Shown piece after piece: positions 1 through 6,454 of a DNA stretch of 6,951 bases (the stretch's first letter is position 1; every line of letters starts with the position of its first letter). The stretch is from Treponema sp. (GTDB lineage: Bacteria > Spirochaetota > Spirochaetia > Treponematales > Treponemataceae): the NCBI GenBank assembly GCA_003447785.1, contig DLYJ01000237.1, positions 1-6,951 of the forward strand, read 5' to 3'. The notes beneath the pieces were generated by a model. The model was not told where the DNA came from. It worked only from the letters and a program-made list of their open reading frames with translations, and made no database searches. A program made the position numbers and the translations under genes.

Positions 1-1497
1 CAGGTTCATTATATGGCAGCATATCTTGCAGCCCACAACAAAAACTATGCAGAAGCAGAGCGCCGTGCCCGTTCAGCCGTTCAAATCAACGGAAACTACC
101 ATGATGCCTACATCCTGCTTTGTTCAATCCTGTACGCCCAGAAACGCTATCAGGAAGCAATTGATATCTGTGACTATCTGATCAGCATGGACAGAAACTC
201 TCTCAGTGCGTGGTATCTTAAGGGTTTGAGCCAGAATAAACTTTCAGATTACGACGGTGCCTTCAGTACATGGTCAGTTGCAGTTTCCATCGACCCCACA
301 GACGAGATTTTGAGAAGTTCTCTTGAACAGCTTATCCAGAAACAGCTCGAACTTGAAGACTCGCGCCGTGCCGAATGGGCTCAGTTCCACATCCTCAAGG
401 CCCGTGAATACGGCAAACTTTTCCAGGGCGAAGAAGCCCGTTATGAATATCAGCGCGCCCTCCGCATTGACCCGAATAATTTTTCAGCCCGCCTTGAATT
501 TGCGGATGCGATTCAAAAAACAGGGCTTAATGAACTTTATGTAAACCAGCTGAGTTTTGTTAAAGATAAAATAGATCCTAAGGCAGAAGGTCTTTCAGAT
601 ACAAAAAAACTTGAATACACCCGTCTGAACGATACTTACGAAGCCTATACATCATTATTAAAAAACTCCCTTGCACGCCGCTGGAATGTTGAACCATTCT
701 ATTTTGACAAGACAAGATGGAATATCGGTCTTTATTACACAAAGGCGCCTGTTTCCCTGATTCACTGTGATGCTGAGGAAATAGCGGCTGTAATGGCAAA
801 AGAAAGCTTTAGCGGAGTTGCTACAACTTCAGTGTACGTGCAGCAGAATCCGGTTGCAGGCTACGGCGAGGCCTTTGCCCTTGCCCGTAAAAACGCACAG
901 GATTATTTTGTAATAATGGACTTTGAAGAGTCTGAAAGGGAAGTATTTTTGAGCGCTGTAATTTACAACGGCCGCAACGGAACTGAAACTTCCAGATTCA
1001 CTCTGTTCAGGACGGGAAACGACAGGTTTGTTTCTGTTCTGCGTTCATTCCGAAGAAATGTTTTGAGTGTACTTCCTGTCAGAGGAAAGATTATTGCCCG
1101 AAGCGGCAATGAAATTCTGGTGGACATCGGAAAAACGGAAGGTGTAGTAAATAAGGCTGTTCTTGATGTTGTTAAGGCAAAAAATGTCCGCACTGTAGAC
1201 AAGGGGGTGGGCGTGACATTTGACCAGAACTCTTATCTCGGACAGATTTTAATTGACGAAACCGGCGAAGAAATTGCCGTGGGAACTTTAACCCAGAGAA
1301 GTTTTTATGACCGCGTAAACATCGGCGATGAAGTTCTCATAAAGTCTGTTCCAAAGGCAGAAGGTGAAGAAACACCAATGGATACAAATCCACAGGCAAC
1401 AGAAGAAGGCAAGCTGATTCGCGAAAAACTTACGGCAGAAGATCTGGGCCTTATCAGAACACCGGCCTTCCTGGAACTGATCCGTAAAGTTCAATAA
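1..1497 (+). CDS. TPR protein with C-terminal beta-rich (FlgT-C-like) domain, 5' partial
   Basis: The reading frame is open at the left edge (CAG GTT CAT TAT precede the first ATG at 13), and the first visible residues already form a TPR helix, so the true start is upstream. Counting from the ATG at 13 there are 494 residues. TPR-like helix pairs cover about residues 1-97 (for example YAEAERRARSAV, and YQEAIDICDYLISMD followed by WYLKG) and about 124-155 (EARYEYQRALRIDPNN). Residues about 245-355 form a mixed alpha/beta region with GYGEAFALARKNAQDYFVIM. Residues about 356-445 form a beta-rich module with GKIIARSGNEILVDIGKTEGV and a later VNIGDEVLIKS, which resembles the C-terminal domain of FlgT-type envelope proteins. 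The tail is polar. TPRs mediate protein contacts, so an envelope assembly or scaffold role is an inference; the exact function is unknown. It ends in TAA and is convergent with the next gene. Confidence 0.85.
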   Translation, partial: QVHYMAAYLAAHNKNYAEAERRARSAVQINGNYHDAYILLCSILYAQKRYQEAIDICDYLISMDRNSLSAWYLKGLSQNKLSDYDGAFSTWSVAVSIDPTDEILRSSLEQLIQKQLELEDSRRAEWAQFHILKAREYGKLFQGEEARYEYQRALRIDPNNFSARLEFADAIQKTGLNELYVNQLSFVKDKIDPKAEGLSDTKKLEYTRLNDTYEAYTSLLKNSLARRWNVEPFYFDKTRWNIGLYYTKAPVSLIHCDAEEIAAVMAKESFSGVATTSVYVQQNPVAGYGEAFALARKNAQDYFVIMDFEESEREVFLSAVIYNGRNGTETSRFTLFRTGNDRFVSVLRSFRRNVLSVLPVRGKIIARSGNEILVDIGKTEGVVNKAVLDVVKAKNVRTVDKGVGVTFDQNSYLGQILIDETGEEIAVGTLTQRSFYDRVNIGDEVLIKSVPKAEGEETPMDTNPQATEEGKLIREKLTAEDLGLIRTPAFLELIRKVQ

Positions 1498-1516
1498 AAT
1501 TCAATAAAGTTCAATA
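1487..1516. repeat. Three-copy 10-bp tandem repeat spanning two convergent stop codons
   Basis: Three head-to-tail copies are visible: AAGTTCAATA (1487-1496), AAATTCAATA (1497-1506) and AAGTTCAATA (1507-1516). Each copy holds TCAATA, and the A that follows makes TCAATAA, which reads TAA on the plus strand and TGA on the minus strand. The upstream gene ends at the TAA of copy 1 (1495-1497). The minus-strand gene ends at the TGA that lies across copy 3 (1511-1513). There is no hairpin here, so this is not an intrinsic terminator. Confidence 0.85.
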
Positions 1517-2431
1517 ATTTGAAGGCAGCTGGTAAAAATCCAGTGTGCTGTTAATCCATTTTTTTGAAAGAACAGGATAAATATCTTCAACGTAGAGGAA
1601 CATTGTAAGTGCGCTGCGGTAATTTCCGCGGAAGTACTGTGACTGTCCCAGATAGAATACGGCACGGTTTGTTGTTTCTTCGCTGCGGTTTACGCTCAAA
1701 AAGTTTTTAAGGGCTGTAACCGAACCCTTGTAGTCGCGCTTAACAAAGTAAGTTTTGAGAATTTCAAACAGAAAGTATTCGTCACCGCCTGCAGGCGAGA
1801 TTATGTCTTCTTCAAAATAATAGGGAGTCAGTTTTTCTTTTGGCGGGTTTTCAAAGCCTTTGGCAAGTTCTTTTCCAGCTTCTACAACTTCTTTTTTAAG
1901 GGGAGTTGGTTCTCTGTCCAGATCGCTGATTACATCTAGATAAGGTAGGGGAAGCTCCCGGAGGGTGCCTTCAGCGTATACTTTTGGCTTTTTGGCTTCG
2001 ATTTCTTCTTCAGACGGTTCTGCCTTTTTCTCAGGCCTCTGAACCCTGCAGCCCTTTACTGTCGCATTGATTGACGGCAAGACGATGTTGTAAAGGCTTC
2101 CGTCTGCCTGGCGCGCAATTACTGCGTAATAATAATCCTTGTAATTGATTACGGTATCAGTGTAAGCCGAAGCCTTTGGTGAAAGCTGGACAACAGGTAC
2201 TGCGCCTTCAATTTTTGAATTCATCAAAAAAGGTTTGGTGTCCTTAAAAACCAGGATTGCTTCTGCGTTAAAGTTTTCCGGGAGTTTCCACGTAATGCGG
2301 ATTTTGTTTGTGGAAACGGGTTTGGCGCTTATCATGTCAACAATAGGTCGTGAAGAGTTCTGTGAGTATGAAAAAAGGATAAAAATCTGAGAAATAATGA
2401 TAAAAGCGACTGATTTTTTTAAAATGCGCAT
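1511..2431 (-). CDS. Secreted FN3-like and TPR-containing protein of unknown function
   Basis: The ATG at 2431 gives 306 residues. An upstream TTG at 2449 is in frame but would add only six residues (RHYIY after the start) ahead of a clean signal peptide, so ATG is preferred. Residues 1-23 are a signal peptide (basic RILKK, then AFIIISQIFILF, likely cut near SYSQ). Residues about 28-127 look like a fibronectin type III beta-sandwich (KIRITWKLPENF, then YKDYYYAVIARQADG). Residues about 128-205 are a charged, proline-rich linker. Residues about 216-290 form two TPR-like helix pairs (DYKGSVTALKNFLSVN, then AVFYLGQSQYFRGNYRSAL). The product should be periplasmic or envelope-bound, with FN3 and TPR acting as binding modules; the partner is unknown. 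It is convergent with the TPR gene and divergent from the Cas2-like gene. I do not recognise a named family. Confidence 0.85.
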   Translation of the reverse strand: MRILKKSVAFIIISQIFILFSYSQNSSRPIVDMISAKPVSTNKIRITWKLPENFNAEAILVFKDTKPFLMNSKIEGAVPVVQLSPKASAYTDTVINYKDYYYAVIARQADGSLYNIVLPSINATVKGCRVQRPEKKAEPSEEEIEAKKPKVYAEGTLRELPLPYLDVISDLDREPTPLKKEVVEAGKELAKGFENPPKEKLTPYYFEEDIISPAGGDEYFLFEILKTYFVKRDYKGSVTALKNFLSVNRSEETTNRAVFYLGQSQYFRGNYRSALTMFLYVEDIYPVLSKKWINSTLDFYQLPSNY

Positions 2432-2437
2432 ATATAT

Positions 2438-2466
2438 ATAATGCCTCAAATTAGGCTATTTGACAA
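2438..2466 (-). promoter_or_regulatory. Candidate sigma70-type promoter for the FN3/TPR gene
   Basis: Read on the minus strand, TTGTCA (2466-2461, 5/6 to the -35 consensus) is followed after 17 bases by CATTAT (2443-2438, 4/6 to the -10 consensus). Transcription would begin at about 2431-2432, at or next to the ATG. The competing reading is a GAGG Shine-Dalgarno-like element 12 bases before the ATG, which would need a promoter farther upstream. This is a motif match only. Confidence 0.35.
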
Positions 2467-2488
2467 GACAATGCCTTTACTTTATTCT
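2460..2488 (+). promoter_or_regulatory. Candidate sigma70-type promoter for the Cas2-like/prfB cluster
   Basis: TTGACA (2460-2465) is a perfect -35 consensus. After 17 bases comes TATTCT (2483-2488), 4/6 to the -10 consensus. Initiation would fall at about 2494-2496, on top of the ATG at 2496. No Shine-Dalgarno element lies before that ATG, which is consistent with a leaderless or nearly leaderless transcript. The -35 box shares five bases with the -35 box of the opposing candidate promoter. Confidence 0.45.
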
Positions 2489-2495
2489 TATTTAT

Positions 2496-2810
2496 ATGTT
2501 CGTTTCTGTAATGCTGGATCCAGGTGGTCTGGACAGCTCAAAAGCCATCGCTTCTGTCCTTACCAGATTTGGTTTTAAAAAAGTTCAAAGGGCATGCTGG
2601 GAAAGTATGCAGATCTCACAGACACAACTCGCCGTATTAAAACGGGAGCTGGACCTTGCAACCGATTATTACGATACAATCCGTATTTATCAGTTTCCGG
2701 TTAACGGCAATTTTGCAATTACCGAATTAAGGCAGAAAAAATGGAAAAAGGCTGTTTTTGGTCAGGGAACACCTTCGAATTCAAATTCAAAACCAGGATT
2801 AAAACAGTAA
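2496..2810 (+). CDS. Stand-alone Cas2-like small ferredoxin-fold protein
   Basis: The ATG at 2496 gives 104 residues. The frame is open back to a TTG at 2460, but that TTG lies inside a good -35 box, and the ATG starts exactly at the first beta strand. The order of elements matches Cas2: strand MFVSVMLD with Asp8 at its end (the usual metal-site position), helix SSKAIASVLTRFG, strand FKKVQRACWES (compare the Cas2 pattern G-x-x-x-V-Q), helix SQTQLAVLKRELDLATD, then strand YDTIRIYQF (compare the Cas2 D-S-V-R-I-Y pattern). A polar tail of about 16 residues follows. Cas2 proteins dimerise and, with Cas1, insert CRISPR spacers; some have nuclease activity. No cas1, effector gene or array is visible here, so a CRISPR role is not supported. 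VapD-type RNases share the fold and are the main alternative. prfB follows after 23 bases. The fold call rests on pattern recognition alone. Confidence 0.6.
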   Translation: MFVSVMLDPGGLDSSKAIASVLTRFGFKKVQRACWESMQISQTQLAVLKRELDLATDYYDTIRIYQFPVNGNFAITELRQKKWKKAVFGQGTPSNSNSKPGLKQ

Positions 2811-2819
2811 ATTTTTATT

Positions 2820-2824
2820 GGAGA
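2820..2824 (+). promoter_or_regulatory. Shine-Dalgarno site of prfB
   Basis: GGAGA lies nine bases before the ATG at 2834. It supports that ATG as the zero-frame start of prfB, ahead of the frameshift site, and argues that the later +1-frame ATG at 2886 is not the main start. Confidence 0.75.
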
Positions 2825-2833
2825 ATATAAATA

Positions 2834-3968
2834 ATGCTTGAAGATTTAAAAGAACCGATTTCAAAATTAAAAGAAGACATCATGAATGTATGGGGGCGTC
2901 TTTGACCACGACGCAATAGACAAAAAAATCAAGGAGACGGAAGCCTTAACTGCAAGCCCTGATTTCTGGAATGACACGGACAACGCACAGAAAGTTATGA
3001 ACGACCTTAAATATTTAAAGGGTCGTGTAGAGCCATGGCGTGAACTTATCAGCGAAATTGACGATCTTGAAACACTCTACGAACTGGGTGTTGAAGGTCA
3101 GGATCAGAGCGTAGAAGACGAAATCCGTTCACAGCTTAAAAAATTACAGGACAAATACGAAAAGCAGAGTATTTTGAACCTCCTTTCCGGAGAAGTTGAT
3201 AAATCCGGCTGCTTCCTTACGATTCATGCGGGTGCAGGCGGAACCGAGGCCTGCGACTGGGCCTATATGCTGAGCCGCATGTACATCCGCTGGGCAGAAC
3301 GCAACGGATTCAAGATGGAAACTGTTGACCTTCAGGAAGATGAGGGTGGAATTAAAAGTACAACCATCCAGATTACAGGCGACTATGTTTACGGAAAACT
3401 CAAGGGCGAAGCAGGTGTTCACCGCTTGATCCGTATCAGTCCCTTTGACGCAAACGCACGCCGCCACACTTCATTCAGTTCGGTTTTTATATTTCCTGTC
3501 CTTGATGATACGATTAAAGTTGATATCAGACCGGAAGACCTTCGTGTAGATACTTACCGTTCAGGCGGTAAGGGAGGCCAGCACGTTAACAAGACTGATT
3601 CCGCCGTTCGTTTTACTCACCTGCCCACAGGTATCGTTGTTCAGTGTGATTCTGAGCGAAGCCAGCTGATGAACCGTGCCACAGCCATGAGTATCCTCAA
3701 GGCTAAACTGTACCAGCACTACAAGGAAGAAAAAGAAAAGGAAAACGCTAAATTCGGTGCCGAAAAAAAAGATATTTCCTGGGGTAACCAGATCCGTACT
3801 TATGTGTTTCAACCGTATACGATGGTTAAAGACCACCGCACAAAATATGAAGTTGGTAATATTCAATCGGTTATGGACGGAGAAATTGATCCGTTTATCG
3901 ACGCCTATCTGCACGCACAGTGGCAGGGACTCCCTGTAGGCGGTGACGACAGCGACGAAGACATGTAA
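2834..3968 (+). CDS. prfB: Peptide chain release factor 2 (RF2), expressed by programmed +1 frameshift
   Basis: RF2 recognises UAA and UGA in the ribosomal A site and triggers peptide release. Translation starts at ATG 2834 and runs 23 codons to CTT at 2900-2902, followed by an in-frame TGA at 2903-2905. A +1 shift skips T2903 and continues with GAC at 2904, giving 377 residues (E. coli RF2 has 365). The join reads VWGRL-DHDA, matching E. coli LRGYL-DYDA. The anticodon-like tripeptide SPF is at 202-204 and the catalytic GGQ, within SGGKGGQHVNKT, is at 247-249; both are close to the E. coli positions (205-207 and 250-252). SPF rather than PxT marks RF2 and not RF1. The gene ends in TAA overlapping the ATG of the next gene by one base. 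RF2 should be autoregulated: scarce RF2 lets the ribosome pause at UGA and shift frame. This is not a pseudogene. Confidence 0.97.
2892..2906 (+). promoter_or_regulatory. RF2 programmed +1 frameshift signal
   Basis: The sequence is GGGGG-CGT-CTT-TGA-C, with the G run at 2892-2896, CTT at 2900-2902, TGA at 2903-2905 and C at 2906. The known prfB signal has an internal Shine-Dalgarno-like AGGGGG, three bases, then CUU UGA C. Spacing, shift codon, stop codon and the 3' C are all conserved here. The only change in the G-rich element is U in place of its leading A, which removes one pair with the 16S anti-Shine-Dalgarno. Confidence 0.95.
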
Positions 3969-5575
3969 TGAAGCACTCTGTCAGATTTTTTCTTTTGATT
4001 TTGATTTTCTCTTTATGCGGTTTTGCATATTCTGCTGGAACAACGGCTTCAGGCTGGACTTTGTCCAGTATGGAGTTTTCGTATAAGCAGCAGGGAAAGA
4101 CGGATTCAAAATCAAAAATCACACAGGTTTTGCCCCAGCTGATTCTTGAACAGATTGCCGACAATTCACTGCGCTTGATTTCTCCACAGGAAGATCTGGA
4201 CAGACAACTTTATGAACTTCAGACTGAACGTCTTTCACTTTTTCTGCAGCTTTCAAAAGAAAACAAAACCCGGGATGCCCTTGTTCTTTCAAAAGACAAT
4301 CCCCGGGCTTTACGAAAGGCAATTATCGAAAGTGAAGAAAAAATCGCTCAAATCAAGGCAAAAATCGACGAAAACCTCCTGAAAAAGGACGAAATTACCA
4401 AAAAATACGAAAAAAAGATAAATCCTCCGAAAGAGGAAGAAAAAGAAGAAAAACATGGATTTGCTCCCTTTCCTTTTCCATTTTTTCACGATGAAGAAGA
4501 CAGGCCTGTTTCAGAAACCGTAAGTCTGTATAAAAATGACAGTTCGGCTCTGTTTTCGCCTTCGGAAAATGCAAAAACGGAAGGAATTTCAAGTTATACC
4601 TTTGAAAAGGAAGTTACAAACGCCAAAATAAACGGCCTTCTGACAGGCGACATTCTTATTTTTGGTGATTATGCTTCGGTTACCGTAAATCTTTATGTTT
4701 TTCCAGGCGCAAAATGCAACGGAACGGTTACAGAAGTGGGAAATACTTCTGACCTGATTGCAATTGCACAGTCAGTTGTCAGAAATTTAACGCCAAAAAT
4801 CGCAAACTCTCTCCCTGTCAAAATCCGTTTTGACATTAAGCCGGAAGAAGCAGCCAGTAATGCTGTTGTCAGCGTTGACGGAGTTGTGATTCCTTCAAAA
4901 AAAGAATTAGAATTAATCATAGACGCAGGAATTCACTCCATTACCATCGGTGCAAAAGACTATGACAGCCAGTCCATTACATACCAGTTTTCAGGGGACG
5001 ATCTTTTTACCGTAAGAACTACCTTAAAACCTTTAGTAAGCGGAAAGCTCAACATAAGGCTCAAAAAACTCAAGGACGGTATTTTTTACTTTAACGGTAA
5101 TGAAAACGCTCATGTTGACGGCGAAAATATGTATGGGGAAGCTTCCGTAAACGGAAAGACAATTCTCGGTAAGTTTACGCGGACGGAAGATAACGAAAGT
5201 GCCTTTATCCTTATTCCCGAAAACATTGCAAAAGACGGAAATCATCTTCTTGTAAACGCAAAACCCTATGATAGGGCAAAAAACATTGATAAACGCCGCC
5301 GCAGAATGTACACGGCTTACAGTGCGCTCATCTGTTCCCTTCCGGTAACTTTTTTCTGTGTCGGAAACTTTAATTCGGCCACAAATGCCTACAACGCAGA
5401 CCGTGGAACCTACGATGACGCCCTTAAATGGCAGAAACGCGCGTACGGCTCAATCGGAGTTTCCTGTGTTGCAGGGGGCTGGTTTGTTTTTGAAATGGTA
5501 AGATATCTCTTTGCCGCAAACGAAGTATTGCCGGCAAGTGCAAAACCGGATAAATCATATAAGGAAGACCGCTAG
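3968..5575 (+). CDS. Secreted coiled-coil/PEGA-domain protein with two C-terminal membrane segments, function unknown
   Basis: The 535-residue product starts at an ATG that overlaps the prfB stop (TAATG), so translation is probably coupled. Residues 1-22 are a signal peptide (FFLLILIFSLCGFAYSA). Cys17 follows Leu, which is a poor lipobox, so cleavage by signal peptidase I is more likely. Residues about 30-72 and 212-285 may be two parts of one TolB/CsgG-like alpha/beta domain (ending in LTGDILIFGDYASVTVNLYV). Between them lie a coiled coil (about 76-150) and a charged K/E linker with FAPFPFPFF. Residues about 285-356 look like a PEGA domain (VSVDGVVIP, then DAGIHSITIGAKDYD). A second beta-rich region covers about 358-432. 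Two hydrophobic segments occupy about 449-466 and 492-517, the first preceded by KRRRR. PEGA domains are common in surface proteins. I recognise no named family; its position next to ftsY suggests nothing specific. Confidence 0.85.
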   Translation: MKHSVRFFLLILIFSLCGFAYSAGTTASGWTLSSMEFSYKQQGKTDSKSKITQVLPQLILEQIADNSLRLISPQEDLDRQLYELQTERLSLFLQLSKENKTRDALVLSKDNPRALRKAIIESEEKIAQIKAKIDENLLKKDEITKKYEKKINPPKEEEKEEKHGFAPFPFPFFHDEEDRPVSETVSLYKNDSSALFSPSENAKTEGISSYTFEKEVTNAKINGLLTGDILIFGDYASVTVNLYVFPGAKCNGTVTEVGNTSDLIAIAQSVVRNLTPKIANSLPVKIRFDIKPEEAASNAVVSVDGVVIPSKKELELIIDAGIHSITIGAKDYDSQSITYQFSGDDLFTVRTTLKPLVSGKLNIRLKKLKDGIFYFNGNENAHVDGENMYGEASVNGKTILGKFTRTEDNESAFILIPENIAKDGNHLLVNAKPYDRAKNIDKRRRRMYTAYSALICSLPVTFFCVGNFNSATNAYNADRGTYDDALKWQKRAYGSIGVSCVAGGWFVFEMVRYLFAANEVLPASAKPDKSYKEDR

Positions 5576-5580
5576 GGAGG
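5574..5580 (+). promoter_or_regulatory. Strong Shine-Dalgarno site of ftsY
   Basis: AGGGAGG lies five bases before the ATG at 5586 and overlaps the TAG stop (5573-5575) of the preceding gene. It fixes the ftsY start and excludes the in-frame upstream extension back to 5511, which would overlap the PEGA gene. Confidence 0.85.
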
Positions 5581-5585
5581 ATAAA

Positions 5586-6452
5586 ATGGCAGGATTTTTT
5601 GCAAATAAATTAAAGGAATTATTCAGTTCTTCAAAAATCGACTCTGAGTTATTTGAAGACATGACAGATATTCTAGTAGAAGGAGATGTGGGGGCAAAAC
5701 TTGCTTTTTCGATTTCTGATGAACTTGAAGAAATCTGTAAGGAACAGAAAATAACCGACCAGGAAAAAATCGTTGACCTTCTTGAAGAAAAACTCCTTGA
5801 AATGGCAAAACCTGTTACCTTTACACCTTGTGAAGGCAAGACAAATATTTACATGCTCCTTGGTGTAAACGGAGTGGGAAAGACAACCTCTGCGGCAAAA
5901 ATTGCAAATTATTACCGGGAAAAGGGAAACAATGTAATTCTTGCGGCGGCCGACACCTTCCGTGCGGCCGCAGAAGAACAGCTCCAGATGCACGGTCGTA
6001 ATCTGGATATCCGCGTTGTAGCACACCAGCATGGAAGTGACCCCAGTGCGGTTGTTTTTGATGCAGCAGACGCGTGCCGTGCAAGTGGCGGCGGCCTTGT
6101 AATTGCCGACACTGCAGGACGCCTGCACAATAAGGAAAACCTCGTAAAAGAACTCCAGAAAATCGACAGAATTGCACAGCAGAAGGCAGATGAGGGCTGT
6201 TATAAAAAAATCCTCGTAATCGACGGAACAACCGGTCAGAACGCAGTGCGCCAGGCCGAAGTCTTTAACGAAGCCGTCAGCCTTGATGGAGTTGTAATTA
6301 CCAAATACGACTCAACTGCAAAGGGCGGAATGATTTATTCAATTTATAATGAATTAAAAATTCCTGTGGCATTTGTCTGTACGGGAGAAAAATATCCTGA
6401 CATCAGGCTTTTTGATCCTGTTGAATACACAAAAACTTTCCTTGGACGGTAA
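5586..6452 (+). CDS. ftsY: Signal recognition particle receptor FtsY
   Basis: FtsY is the membrane-associated GTPase that receives SRP-ribosome complexes and passes them to the SecYEG translocon. The 288-residue product has an N-terminal amphipathic stretch (FFANKLKELF), a helical N domain (about 15-75, with LFEDMTDILVEGDVGAKLA) and the G domain. Visible motifs are the P-loop GVNGVGKTT at 93-101, DTFRAAA at 123-129, DTAGR at 175-179, DGTTGQNA from 213, TKYD at 239-242 followed by STAKGG, and CTGEKYPDIRLFD near the end. TGQNA and the short N domain favour FtsY over Ffh, as does the absence of a methionine-rich M domain. It lacks the long acidic A domain of E. coli FtsY (497 residues), so membrane binding would rest on the N-terminal helix. 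The usual G-x-G-E near the C-terminus reads C-T-G-E. It starts 10 bases after the PEGA gene. Confidence 0.97.
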   Translation: MAGFFANKLKELFSSSKIDSELFEDMTDILVEGDVGAKLAFSISDELEEICKEQKITDQEKIVDLLEEKLLEMAKPVTFTPCEGKTNIYMLLGVNGVGKTTSAAKIANYYREKGNNVILAAADTFRAAAEEQLQMHGRNLDIRVVAHQHGSDPSAVVFDAADACRASGGGLVIADTAGRLHNKENLVKELQKIDRIAQQKADEGCYKKILVIDGTTGQNAVRQAEVFNEAVSLDGVVITKYDSTAKGGMIYSIYNELKIPVAFVCTGEKYPDIRLFDPVEYTKTFLGR

Positions 6453-6454
6453 AA

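Noticed and set aside
2471..2473. ATG at 2471 as the start of the Cas2-like gene
   Set aside because: It is in a different frame from the Cas2-like coding sequence.
2834..2905. Short 23-codon ORF ending in TGA before prfB, as an independent leader peptide or a sign of a broken gene
   Set aside because: The CTT TGA C site, G-rich element and RF2-like sequence on both sides of the junction show a programmed frameshift.
3763..3770. Run of eight A in prfB as a possible slippage site
   Set aside because: It encodes Glu-Lys-Lys in the correct frame of RF2, with no stimulatory element or conserved alternative product nearby.
4016..4018. Cys17 of the PEGA protein as a lipoprotein cleavage site
   Set aside because: The preceding residues are F-S-L, and Leu directly before Cys does not fit even relaxed spirochaete lipoboxes; a signal peptidase I site follows.
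5946..5971. Perfect 7-bp inverted repeat GCGGCCG / CGGCCGC around a 12-base loop in ftsY
   Set aside because: It is explained by alanine codons flanking the conserved DTFRAAA motif and has no T run, so it is neither a terminator nor an operator.
5673..6231. Long minus-strand open frames opposite ftsY (up to 151 codons)
   Set aside because: They oppose a certain gene, are rich in Cys/Arg/His with no domain, and have no ribosome binding site; they are shadows.
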